Below, one piece after another: positions 23,441-36,100 of a DNA stretch of 64,000 nucleotides (position 1 is its first letter; each line of letters opens with the position of its first letter). Source of the DNA: Sphagnum compactum. Taxonomy: Eukaryota > Bryophyta > Sphagnopsida > Sphagnales. Made by a program: the position numbers and the translations under genes. Below the pieces are notes generated by a model that worked only from the letters and a program-made list of their open reading frames with translations, searched no databases and was not told the origin of the DNA. The DNA is taken from the NCBI GenBank assembly GCA_965153455.1, contig OZ234502.1:16027495-16091494 (forward strand). The letters run 5' to 3'.

Positions 23441-24403
23441 TTTTTTAAAAATAAAAATGGAATTGTTATATTGGATGGGCTAAACTTGTTTTCAAAGAAC
23501 TAATGATGTTTACCTTAGGTATTTCCAATCATTTCCATTGATCAATCCAAATATCATACTTTGCCAAAAAAAACACACACACACATGCCACTTTGAAACT
23601 TTTGGAAAAACTCGAGTGTAAGTTTATACGGGATTTGTTATTAATCCAAAGTATATTTTGTCTACACTAAAGTTTAGCTGGCCTTTTTTCTCATGTCCAC
23701 TTGGTTGGAAGTGGGTTCGTCTAAGGCAGGGGTGGCCTAAGTTCTTTTATGCATTTTTAATCATTTTCTTCCCCCTTTTGTCTTGATTTTTCAAATAAGT
23801 ATTTTAGTTTTCCTTATTTTTTCAAATTTTCCTTTTCTTCTTTCTATTGTATTTTTTTTTTGTTGATTTTCTTTCCATAATTTTTCTTTTTATTTAATTT
23901 CCATTTTCCCATTTTCTTCATTTTTATTTTGTTTTATTTACTTTTTTTTCCCACGTTTAACCTTTTTTATTCTTGATTATTATTTATTATTATTTTTAAT
24001 ATCTTTATTATTTTCTTTTTCTATATTCTATATTTTAATCTTCTCTTATTTTCTATTTTTCTTTGATCATTTGTCCTTTTTATGAACTTTTTTTGACATT
24101 TAAAAATAACAACCACATGATATTATTACGAAGCCATTGTTGAAGGGAAAATTACCCCCAAAAACTAGGGCAAGGAATCAAAAAGGTTATGTGGCTGAAA
24201 GAAGAAAAAAATATTGCAATGGTTTCTATAATGAACCATTCAATAGCCCAATTTATTGTTCATTTGCATGGTTTAAATTATTTTCCATAATTTGTCATGA
24301 CCTCAAAATAGGCGAAGTGCATGGCAAAAAGATACATTGCTCAAATGTCAAAATAAATAATGAAATCTTATGTCCATGTTCTTATTATCGCCCATGTTCC
24401 CCT
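23441..24403. other. unassigned, T-rich
   Basis: A long pyrimidine/T-rich stretch (23750-24090) is followed by an open frame of about 90 codons (24137-24409, Lys/Cys-rich, no known domain) that runs into the LTR copy at 24404. I do not consider it a supported gene. Confidence 0.35.
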
Positions 24404-24816
24404 TGTTAAAGGAGTAGTTATTGGTGGTAATAGTTAGTTAGTATATTTCTACTTACTTAATTATTGTTTTAAGAATTACTAGCTAAATTACATAGTTTTA
24501 ATCGCCATTTGAATTTGAATAGAACATAGGACTGTTTTTTTATGAATATATTGGGAGAAGAAAAGGAGATAGGATTATTGTAGAATATTGAGTTTTGATG
24601 GAGTATGATAGAGTAACACTTTGATTTTTGGAAAAGCTTCACTTCCATAACCAAATTTGTTGCTTTGATGTTTGATATCATACTTTCATTACTAGATTTT
24701 AATTCTGAAACTAGATATGAGAAAATCTGAAAGAGCATATTCTATTAATATTAATTTTATGACATGTTTTAGTCCAAATTAAATTAGATATAGGATTGGA
24801 AGGTATGTATTTACCA
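24404..24816. mobile_element. second copy of the 411-bp LTR family
   Basis: This stretch aligns from end to end with the solo LTR at 479-889 (TGTTAAAGGAGTAGTTATTGG ... TATTTACCA), with many substitutions and a few indels. The flanking bases (CCCCT and TTTGG) do not form a target duplication, so this copy is older, recombined, or one end of a larger damaged element. Confidence 0.7.
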
Positions 24817-27800
24817 TTTGGTGGCCATCCTAAGGTTTGAATTCATAGTGAATTTCATAATGTTGTTTATGTCTTGTTGTTGCAATTTTTAATTCTATAG
24901 ATAGATAATGAATTTCAATTTTATTTTTTGCATTTTTTTCAAATCTTGATCATAAGTTTTTGTTTAGGAAGCAAATCTAAATAAAGTAGCCAATTTTGAA
25001 AAATTTGTTCTAATGCAAAAGTTTGTTTAGATTTGAACTAAAATGTGGAGAGATGGAAAATATAATTGTAACTAAAAGTCTTAAGAGACAATTAAATCAA
25101 GTTATACTACATGAACAAGTGGGAAATGGCATTACCATTCATAGCAATTTGAATGCAGATTAGGAGGATCAACAGTTTGTAACACCTAGAAAAGTTTCTA
25201 GGATAGAACAAAGACATCCGTGGACAAAAGAGAGACTTGTAAACCACAAAATGCCTCAGGAAACATGAATAATTCTTCGTGAAGTGCAAACTGGTGAAAC
25301 ACAAAGGCACACAAGTAGTCTACAATAAAATTCTAAGAGATAAGACTAATTGAAGATGTTTAAAACTTTGAATTTAACCCTTTTTTTGAGTTGGCATCCA
25401 TTATATGATGAAAGTCCTTAATTCCATGATGTGTATTCAACTTTCCCCATTTTCACATCAAGGAACATTTTGGCTTTAAAAACCTTTTCTTTTCACCTTA
25501 ATGTTTGGGTAGATATAGGAAAAGTTAGTTAATACTAGATTTCAAAAACTCTCAAAATGCTCACATGTGATTTTTTTGAAAGATTATCAACTCTGAAAGG
25601 TCACACTCTAACAATTGAACTCACAATATAATTGTGTGATATCTACAACCGGATTTTGGGTATTGGATAAAAGCATGTCTAAAGGCCCATAACACAGAAA
25701 ACAGTTGCAGGGAGTGGGGATATGACATTGCCATCTATGACAATATTGTTGAAAGCTTACTTTGATCTAGAATTGGCAATAGCACCTGCTTTTTCACTTT
25801 ACTCATTTCCTTTCAGTGAAAATCAGTTGCTTTCAAATGTCTTTGCCAAAACTACATGTAAAGGGAAAAACTAAACAAAGATATTACAAGCATCACTTCA
25901 AATGAAAATGACTGTTAGTATACTGTAATTGATGTTGCCTTAGTTAGTACAACATTACTTGTCTAGAGTGATAATATAGAAAGCTACATAGCAGCCTTTT
26001 TTTTGTGTCTGAAATTTTGCATTGTTGCAAAATTTTGGAATTTTTTAATTGCAACTTCAATGATTTTCTGAAAAGAATTGCCAAAACTCATAACATTAAA
26101 AAAAATCACCAGGTGTTTTTACAATTGTTCAAGCAGGTAGCAAACAATATATAAGGATTTCGATTTTTTTCATATTTTGTTAATAGCCAAATTTTCTTAA
26201 ATCATCTTCTGGATGATTGCCACCCCAACTATATCACACAATTGGGAAAAGACAGTGTTATGTAGAGTTTAGTCTTCAAATTTTAGTTCATTGCATCATG
26301 CTAGATGCATTCACTTGGAGGCAGGTTCAAATTGATTTAACCATCTGTTAGGAGACCAGGCTTGACCAGCCTCTAGGTTATGATGGCATGAGAGACCTAG
26401 ACAATTAATGTTTTTTGAGGTAAAGGCTCTCTACTGGTTCCCAAAACTTTGACAATGACTTTCATATGCTTCAAGAGAGAACACCTATTGTTAACATGGA
26501 TTTCTTTGCTAACTTGGCTTTTCAAGCCAAGTTGGAACTTGGGATGTGAAAGCCACATGCCACAATGCGTATAGAACAAATAACTGTTTTGAGCATCCCC
26601 ACTGCTGCTCAGTATGCGACCCTGCAAAACTATTTCTCACATCCAAGTTTAGTTATTTACTTTTCTGCAATCCCACCCATCAACTGAAACATGGACTGCA
26701 AATAGGTGGGAACTACTAATATCAAACCACCTGCACAATCATTATGATTAGCCAATCAAAAACAGGGAGAAAAAATCAGATCGTATTTATTACAGTCTTC
26801 TCTGGCATGTGCACAGCTTTGCTACGTTTTTTACTAGCCTCAGCAGACCAAGCAAATTTGCAGGAGAAAAACCAATTTCCTGAGCTAAACCCGCATATGT
26901 TGACTTTTCTTCATCCAATTTTAGTGCGCAGGGTCACATAAGGAGCACCCGTGGGGATACTCTTAATCATGAATAACTGAGGAGGAATTGAGATACTTGC
27001 CCCATGGATTAGGGAATGAGGAGTACATATCACAAAGTACTTGAAAAAATTCCCTGGTGTATTTGGATTATGGAAGGCAGGAAGGCACTTCATATCAATC
27101 CATAGCCCTCCCAGTAAGAGGAGGGGTATTGTGCCCATTCATTAAGAGTGTGAAGGATCTTATTGGATGGCACCCTCTTAAGTGCCATGAATGCCCTTTC
27201 ATTTATTGCCAATTCCCATTCCAACCAAAATTATACCAAACAAAAAGAAAAAAAAGTAGGTGGATAAGTAGTGATAGTGCTTTTTGTGATGAAATTTACC
27301 AACTTCATGAATTTGTTTTTCAGAAAATGCAAAAAAATAACCCAAAAATTGTGATCATTAGGGACATTTTCACCATTTTTGAAAATAAAATAATTACATT
27401 AGCCACATCTAGACCTAGGCACTTCCTCCATCACCACTTGCAACAACACTTTTGTAAAAATGCTACAGCGCACCTAGGGCAGTCACCATTCAATTCTAAC
27501 TAATGCTGGGGATCCTGGTCAGTGGACGTACTTGCGAAATTTGAAAAAAAACCCTAATTATTGAGGTTCTAGAAGGAACATTAATCCAATCGATGAAGCT
27601 CGAGGATGAAGATCAAGTTGGGTGAAAGGAGCCATTGTTTGTAAGGAGACACCTAGACCCAAAACATAGATGTAAAGTAACTCAGGAAGCTCTGACAGAA
27701 TATTTGAGGTAACTAATGGCCGGGTGTACATTTTGACCAATGTTCGGTTTGTCAATTAATCAAGCTCTGCATGATCCTTGTTGCTCCATGAGCTGAGCCA

Positions 27801-30800
27801 TGTAGAACTTGTGAAAGTTTTGTGCACATTTGTTGTGATATATGCTGATTACTTGATTCTGTTGGAACCCAGTGTTTCATTTCTTAATTTTGTGTTCCAG
27901 CCAAAGTGGTGATGATGCAAAAAAAAATTAGCCAACTTTGACCATACACCATATATGAAACGATATTTTAAAAAGGGATCCTTCTATGTTTTTGGCTCCT
28001 TGCTGGAACATATCATTAAAATCTGGAGATTTGGAAAAAACTTCATCAAAATCAACTGAAGAACTCACCGAATTGAAGGAAGTGTCACCTTTTATGGCAT
28101 GACAATTCAAGAAGAGACAACAGGTCATCAGTAAATTTGGGCCATTTGTTCCATAAATTCCCTCATATGGCATGAAATAGTACTTTTCAAGTCAGAATTG
28201 GGCAGAAATTTGTTGCTGGAAGAATCCCTGGTGAGACCTATTTACTAGAAGGTATCAGAGAGACCAAGCTCATACATCATTCCTTTAAAAGGCAGCTGGT
28301 TCTCTGAGAGGAAATGCCAACTTATATCACGCTAAGGTATTGACATAACGACACTGAATATAATATCTTTACAATCTTCATCTAGTTTAGCAAACCTGTA
28401 TCTTAAGTCTTTGGAAGATCTAAAACTAGATTAGTTAAAACCTAAACTTCTGATAAGCCAAAAATGGTTTTTTTCATTAATTTAAATTAATGTAGCAACC
28501 AATAACATAAATATTTCTCAAAAATAAATTCAACCATGTAGCATGTGGTCATAGGTTCCAAATGACTCGCTCATTCGGGATGTCCATGTCAATTTAGGGA
28601 GGGTCTAGATGAAAATATGGCTTGTACTGAACCAATCACTGCTATTGTTGTGTGTACTGGAGGTATAAATATTTTCGAACCTTGTGCATTTAATCTTCAG
28701 GTTCAGCGTTTTGTACCCATACTTAATGAAATTACATTACTTTGTGAATAAGAGTGTTTAGAGGTTAAATGAGAGGTTAGGGGATGAAAGAAGAGTTGAG
28801 AAGAATGGAGTGACCTTTCTGGGTATCTCTATTGTCAGCAAGGGTTGCAGTTATATTTTGGATGGGGTTGGTAAGCATCATTTATTAGGGGTAATCAGTG
28901 AAGTTTTGATGATTGTTTTGTTTGATGCCTCAATGAGGACATAATTTTGAAATTTTTGCAATGAGACGAATTGCACTCCGAGTCGATGTCCAAGAGGAGC
29001 CGGGTGTTTAGGGGTCACCTAATCAGCCCACTTTCAATCCAGCTTCTCACACATTCAATCTGGTTCCATCCTTGGCAGCAAGGGCATGCTACTGTTTAAG
29101 TCTGGACACAGAAACCTGCTCATTGTGTGCACCCACGCATCTATCACTAACAGTAATAAACCGCTGATGCTAATTATTTATTGAAGGAGGGCTGTTGATA
29201 CGTTTTGTGGGTTCTAACTGTCTGGGTTTGCAAATTAAGATCATGATCATTGTGAACTTTGCTTGCTAGGCCTGGAAATTTACTGGGTTACATTGGGAGG
29301 TCCAACATTAATTATATTATTTTCAGAAATATTGAAGTAATTTTAAATACATTTTTCAAAGAATAAATGTTTTCAAAGAAGAATAAAGTGATATTTTAGA
29401 ATATTTCCAGATTTTTATTTTGACTTGGGATCTCCAAAATAAAATAATTATTCAACATCATAATGGTTGGACTTGCCACAGTACTGCATTACTCAACATT
29501 GAAATGTTGAACTTGCCATGGTACTCCAGTGGTAGTCAAGGTACAAGGCCACTGACATGTTTTTAACTTTGCTGTACATTTGAATTTTGTTGGCTTTGCT
29601 CATAGTGAGAGACTTAAGAACAATCAGAATTCCTTTGGATCCACATTTTGACGAATCTTCACTGGGCGTTCGTCTGAACTAACATTTTCTGGGATCTTCA
29701 TGGAGTGTGTTTCAGTTATATAACTGTTTATGGTTTCATTTCATACCATTAGGGGCATAGCCATTAAGCAGTGGGCTGCTTTGGTGATTTATTTTGTGCT
29801 AAACTTTCACCATTTTGTCAAAAAAAAATTAAGATTATTCTGTCACAATTTCCTGTCTTTAAACAAAAACCCCATAACTGAAAAAAATTAAAAAATAAAA
29901 ATTTGCTAAGAATCACCACAACTGACTACAACGTGAAAGTTGTTTAAGATTTTTCTACTCTCATGTTTTGATCACCAAAGTTGACTAAATATTCTTATTG
30001 GGGATTGTTACTTGAGCAACATCATAGCACAGCCACCTATTCAATTTTGTTAACTAATATCTTGATTATGAATGAGATGGAGGCAAATTGAGATCTCAAT
30101 TTATTGGCTTTGCCCCTAGATAGGAGACTAAGCATCAGTGTAAGATTTGGGCATAAGATTTTTGCTCTTAATTCACTCAATAAATTTATCGATAAAATAA
30201 TCCTCACTTTAGGCCTTAGTTTGAGGCTCATCCTACCCACTCATAAAAAAGTTCTCCAAAAAAGTAATCTTCACTTTAGGCCTCAGTTTGAGCTTCATTC
30301 TACCCACTCATCCTCCCTTTTCTTTAAAACTATCCACAAAATCCACCAAAGTAAAGATTACTCTTCAAAAATAAGTATGAATACCCCTAATTAGTCACAC
30401 AAATTTTTATTCTGACCACAGTACAATCTACATACGTTACCATCATATAGATTAGAGATTAGATTTTTGATATCCCCTATCTTAGATACCCTTTTACGTA
30501 GGCCTATATAGGCCTCTCTTGCATTTGAGTTAGCCCTCGGTAACCCTTTAAATAATCCCCAGTATTCCCTAAGTAACTCATTAATTAGGCTTTGTGTAAT
30601 CCCCCAAGCAACCCACATCCCATAACCTAAATAGACCCCTAAATAAATGTAAAAAATAAGAACTCAAATCATCCTTAGTTTTGGAAAAAAAAAGAATTTT
30701 GTCCTTTTTTATTTTCCTGTTGCACAATCCCATTTTGCATTTTGACTATCATCTTAATTTCGGTGAAACCCAAAGTTTTATTTCTAAGTTTCGTTTTCTT

Positions 30801-31660
30801 TGCAAATAATTTTAATGGGTGATGACATGTGAAATATTATGTTTGCATATGATACATGGGTATCTTCAATACAATTGTATGCATCGAGATGAGAAGTTCA
30901 ATATCAAGTAAGGGAACTTTTTAATTTCAAGTTTGAACTTGCCATAAAGGGCATACTCATTACTAGTGTTGACCAATTATTGAGAAAGAAAACTCAGTTA
31001 TGAACCTGATTATTAATAACCTACTAGATGCTATTGAATTTCTTTTGAAAATTGACAAATAACATACCCAGTAATACATATTATTTGAAGCATCAACAAG
31101 AACTTTATGGGTTGAGTATTGAATTTTTAAAATTTTAATAACTTATGCAGATGATTGAAATGTCATCCATGTAAACTATCAACCCTAAAACCCTCAACAT
31201 GTTTATGATGGAACAACAGAAAAATAAATAAAATAAAATAAAACACCCCTACAACCTACCCTTCCTAGGCAATATAACCAATGATTCTCAAAGGTATTTG
31301 ACAACTTACCTGTATGCATAACCAGCAGTTTTGCAACCCAAAAATATAAAATAACCTACTCCGCTGGTTTTGAAAAAAATTCAATAACCAGCTAACAACA
31401 CTGGTCATTTTCTTATGAGCTTCTTGTATTTCTGTCTATTTAGACCTGTAAAGGGGCTCAACAACTACAAATATTGTGTGGCAATATTTAAGGGGGTTAG
31501 AAGCATGGTTTTTTCTTTTTTCTTTTCAATTTTGTGAATTAGATGGACTCCTGATCCACATTGGTGGCCTGTCCTCTCAGCAAATTTCAGATACTTTCTG
31601 GTGCTGTGATTTGGACTCTGGTTATTGTGCAATGTTTTGAATGTGGAATTTTGGTGGCAG
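24817..31660. other. long intergenic stretch, no supported gene
   Basis: AT-rich unique-looking sequence. Open frames (for example 27057-27503) have no recognisable domains and skewed composition. A 60-70 bp segment 'TCACTTTAGGCCT(C/T)AGTTTGAG...CTACCCACTCAT' is repeated at about 30206-30243 and 30271-30310. At 30390-30650 there is a GGG/TAG-rich block on the minus strand. The 5' exon(s) of the hydrolase gene may lie near the right end but were not identified. Confidence 0.35.
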
Positions 31661-33119
31661 AGTGATTGGCCAGTGCATCAGCTATGGCCGCCTCCTGAAG
31701 GCAACCAAAGGACTGAATTAAATGTGGTGTTGTCCCGTGGGCTCCAATTAACTGCAAAGGACAGTAGTGATGCCTGGAGTAGCACATGGACACAGCGAGC
31801 TCATAATGATGTATGTTGGGCTCAAGAATGGCTGCTGTTTGATTTAGGGGAAGATGTGCACATTTTCTCCGTATCATACAATGCACATGTAGTAATTTCC
31901 CCTCATGATCACGTGTCAGAGATTGCACATAACCTATTCCAGACTCTCATGAATCCTAGGTACAAAGCTACCTCTCTTTCATTGTCAAAATGCCATGCTT
32001 GGGCAAATGTAGTGGTTTCACTCACAAATATATCAAGCAACTAAAATTTTCAAATATAAGATTTGTAACCCAACGATTTGGTCATCTCTCAATTGTATGG
32101 AAAATCTGTATGCTATATCAGGCAATTATAGATGGTCTTGTAATGCTTCCTGAAAAATGAACATAGCACAGTAATGTATTGTGCAGGTTGAAGGGAATCC
32201 TTATTTGTGAAAATAAGCTATGTTTTCAAAGATTGGTGTTAAAAAGCCTGGTTTCGAAAGTGGAAAGGGCTTGGACTTTCTAAATTCTGGAAATGCCATG
32301 AGGAGAGCTGCAGTGCAGGATTGTGGAATGGTTTTTTGGAATAATGTCAGAGGTGTGCACTCCAAGATATATTTCAGTCACACATAAATATGGACTTAAC
32401 TATATATGAAATGTAGAATTCAATTAAGTATTCCCTGAAAAATCAGCATAGCAAATGAATATGTTTTGTGCAGGTATGAATGGCATCATCCTATTGTGTT
32501 AATAGGCCATAGTTTTGGAGGGTTGGTGTTGAAGAGCTTGATTGTAAAATTGAACATGGCATCAACCATCCAAAATCCTACCAATTCCTGGTCCAAAGCT
32601 ACAGAGCAGTGTGCGAAGGTGTTTTTGAGGAATGTGAGAGGGGTGGCTTTCTATGCTGTTCCACATGCTGGATCAAGCAATATTCCTAAATATGTGACCA
32701 AGTTGTTGAGATGCAACAACAGACATCATCGTGGAATAATGGATAACATTCAACCCTGGCAACGAGATATGGAACAGTTATTGGTGGATTTTGATCGCAT
32801 CGTCACTGAAAACGGAATCATTATATATGCTTTTTGTGAGGGCAGGCCAATGGAGCAAGTGGTACGTATGTGTTGGATGAAATGGATTTTTTGCAACCAA
32901 ACACCTGTGATGCTTTGATGTTGTTTGGTGCTGACATGTGGAATTTGGGTTCCATGAGTGAACTAGGGAATTTTGGTGGATTTTAGCTCGGCACAACGAT
33001 CAGCACGAGATAATTGTTACAAGGTTGAGGATGCTGATCACATGGAGGTGTGCAAGCCTCCAAGTAAAGAACACCTTAGCTATGGGTTGCTTCTGCAATT
33101 GATCATTACTTGTGGAAAG
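31661..33119 (+). CDS. alpha/beta-hydrolase (hydrolase-NLR/SERAC1-like), partial, 3 exons
   Basis: Exons are 31661-31959, 32474-32861 and 32967-33119 (GT-AG, phases AG+G then 0), together 280 codons; 5' and 3' exons were not found. Exon 2 opens with the nucleophile elbow HPIVLIGHSFGGLVLKSL, whose Ser is the expected catalytic residue. It continues with FYAVPHAGS, and exon 3 holds EDADHMEVCKP, whose His is the expected acid/base partner. Exon 1 carries TWTQRAHNDVCW and the strand IFSVSYNAH. This arrangement matches the hydrolase part of hydrolase-NBS-LRR proteins of bryophytes and of SERAC1-like hydrolases. Where such proteins usually have an HG dipeptide before the first strand turn, exon 1 reads LSRGLQ. 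No NB-ARC or LRR coding follows within the window, so this is either a stand-alone or a truncated gene. Confidence 0.75.
32146..32360 (+). pseudogene. ghost duplicate of hydrolase exon 2 inside its intron
   Basis: From 'CCTGAAAAATGAACATAGCA' through the acceptor 'TTGTGCAG' and into a diverged coding part, this stretch aligns with 32431-32650 at an offset of about 285-289 bp. The real exon has AGGCCATAGTTTTGGAGGG where the copy has AAGCTATGTTTTCAAAGA, so the GHSFGG motif and catalytic serine are lost. An in-frame TGA follows the copied acceptor within a few codons. It ends near AATGTCAGAGGTG. Confidence 0.75.
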
Positions 33120-36100
33120 GTGAGTTTCAATAACCTAGTTTGTTCAATATTTCATTAACATTGTAGCATTACCTACTCTATAAAATACAACTAAATTTTT
33201 CTGTTACGAGGTAAGCAAGAATGCTTGAGATTTTGATGAATTATGATAGTGTAAAGTGAATGCCCCATGCAAATTTCATGGTATAGAGTATTCAGTAATG
33301 ATGCTTTAATATTTGGCCATTACATGATGTATGACATCATCGAAATTATTTTTTCTAATCACAAAAACATTAAGTTATTTTACACCATCAAACTGTAGAT
33401 TTTTGGACATAAACCATACATATATGTTATAGCATCGTTGACCTCAATATATAGTCTATTGGTTTGTTGGATGTGCAGTATTTAATTTGTGTTTTTCAGT
33501 TTTTTTCTCAGTGTATTAAGTTCAATATCAAATCATATTTGAATTCCTTACATGATGTTTTAATTTTACTTTGTGGGTTCACATGTACCATGGTTAGTTC
33601 TTATTAATGTACAACACTTTGTTCATCACATGAGGCCATGGATTCATACAAAATATGACTAGGCCAATGGAGAAATTGCCACATCGTATTTGTAGACATG
33701 GCAACAAGATTGTCACCAACTAATATCCATTCATGCATAGGTTGTTATGCCCAATTATATATTCTGTTTCCAAAGATTAATATTCTTTGAAAAGATTCTT
33801 TACTTTTCTTCACAAAAATTTGTTCTTTCAGAAAGATAATTTTGGAAAATTTCAGCATTTCTAAAAATAATATGATTTGTGTTGAAGCCAGCAAGGTAAT
33901 ATGGTATTACGTTTGAAAGACAAATTAATTTATGGTGTAATAAGTGAATTAATTCCTCTTTTGGAGTTGTGTGCAACACTGGGTATTATTCATGTTAAGG
34001 GATGATGGTATCAAGTTTATCACTTGTAGCTTGCAACAAGATTAGTAATTGATCAGCTAAAAAGAATCTAATTGTACTTTCCAGTAGCAACATAAAAGTT
34101 GGCCATAAAACCTATGGATCCGTCATGCTTGATTCCCACCTTCGAAAAGAAAACTTATGTGCTAGCTTAATAATAAGATGGAAAAAAATTTACCATGTCT
34201 TACCGATTCATTCTTTTAAATGTTTTAATATGCTTTAATGATAAAGAGCAGCATTGCAATGACAAATTCTGAGCAAGAAGTTGCTTGTGTAAATGTTTTT
34301 ATTCTCTCTTTCCCCATGCCCTCCCTCCCAAAAAAAAAGTAATCAACAACTTTTCCAATTCCTCTTAAATTGGTTTAGAAAAATAAAAAACTTTTTACCA
34401 ACTAAAAATGTCCACATGTATCTTCAACCTATAATATTACTACTTCATTTTTAAAATGTCTATTTCTTGAAAATTATCTTATTCAATTGAAACTAATGAA
34501 GGTTTTATCTAGTAACTCTTGAAATTAACTTTCCCATGTTATGGCCCTTCAATTGAACATCATTAAGTCTCTCATATCACATTCTACATAAGAAAAGGTT
34601 GAACTTTTCACTCTTGTTGTTTTTTAAAGCTCGTCTAACTTCTAACCATTAATCCTATTTTGGCTATTATAATTCTCATTAAAACCTTTCCAAAAATTAT
34701 GCCATTCCATGATTTTTGTTTGTCTAATGTCATTCTAAATATTGAAGAGTCATTGGGAGCTTAAGTCCCAAAGATGGAAGTCAACTTAAGAGGTTTGGGT
34801 TGCTTCCCTTCACATTTTTTCAATTGTCACTTCATTAAACTTCATTAAATTCAAACAATGCTTTAATCACATTCAACATATCTTGACATGAAGCATAAAA
34901 GGTTTGCCTTCATCTTGAGAAAAACATTTTATTTTCAATCTCAAAAATTTAGGTCACATATTCAAATTAGGGTTGCAACAACCAAGTTCCCTTATGTTTT
35001 GACCCCCAATCAACCACAAGGTAATCTAGACCATTGTTAGGTGGACCTTATGAAAATAACATTTATCATGACTTTTAACAATAGACTAAACTCATAATCT
35101 TTTATATGTAAGGTGGTTATAAATCCCAACCAATTTTGTTACTACATTAATGTTTGAAGATTCAAATATAACACAATTGTGTCATTTTATGATCTATTTT
35201 CTAAATGATGTTTTTTCTTGTTCATTAATGGGGTATTTGCAATGTTGGGTTGCTTTCATTAGGACACATGGTTTTCAAATTGGTTCTCACAATGAAATCC
35301 AATTTGTATTTTATTTAGTGATAACTAGTTTGAAAATCAAGCTAATGGTTCTCACTTGGGTGAAATCGATTAACGTTTTATAAAAAATTGAGAATTGGCT
35401 TCATTTTATGAGAGAAGTAGAATTCAGTTCTCAAGTCAATGGTTAAATTATGTTTATTTATAGTTTAGGTTAGTTGTTAAATAGGAATCCTAAGTGGCAC
35501 CCAAGTGTGTTAAAACCCTTTTGGGGTTAACTATTCCTAATCATAATTATAAATAAATAAAAATTCTCATGTTGACTATTTGTGTTACTTTCTTGTTGCT
35601 CTTTTGTGTTGTTTTTTCACATTGTTCCTTTACGTTGTTTCCTCATGTTGTTGTTGTGTCACATTGTTGGGGCATTGTTTATTGTGGTGTTGATGCTAAT
35701 GTTATTGTTGGTCCATCACATTACTTATGTTATTATTGGTTTGTTGTGTTGTTAATGCTTCTATTATTTTGTCATCGTTACTAGTGCTACTATTGGTTCA
35801 TCGTGTTGCTAATGATGTGTTAGTTTGTTGCATTGTTGGTGTTGTTGTTGGTCCATCACATTGTTAATGCTACTTGTTATGCTCCCAGTTATTCACCTGA
35901 ACCATTCCCCCTTTTATTGTTGTTTATTGTCCTTTTGTGCTATTAGTCATTATTTCCCATTGCATGTGTCTTGATGAGGTATTACCTTCATTATCATCAC
36001 CTTGTAAGTGGTGAGTTGGGGGTCCACCATGTTATTGTAAACCTCCAACTATGAAATACCCACCATCACCATTTATTGGGTCTCTATTGTTAATGATGTT

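Noticed and set aside
24137-24409. 90-codon Lys/Cys-rich open frame
   Set aside because: It runs into an LTR copy and shows no known motif; coding status cannot be supported.
27057-27503. 148-codon plus-strand open frame
   Set aside because: No domain, no splice or promoter context, and composition typical of the AT-rich background.
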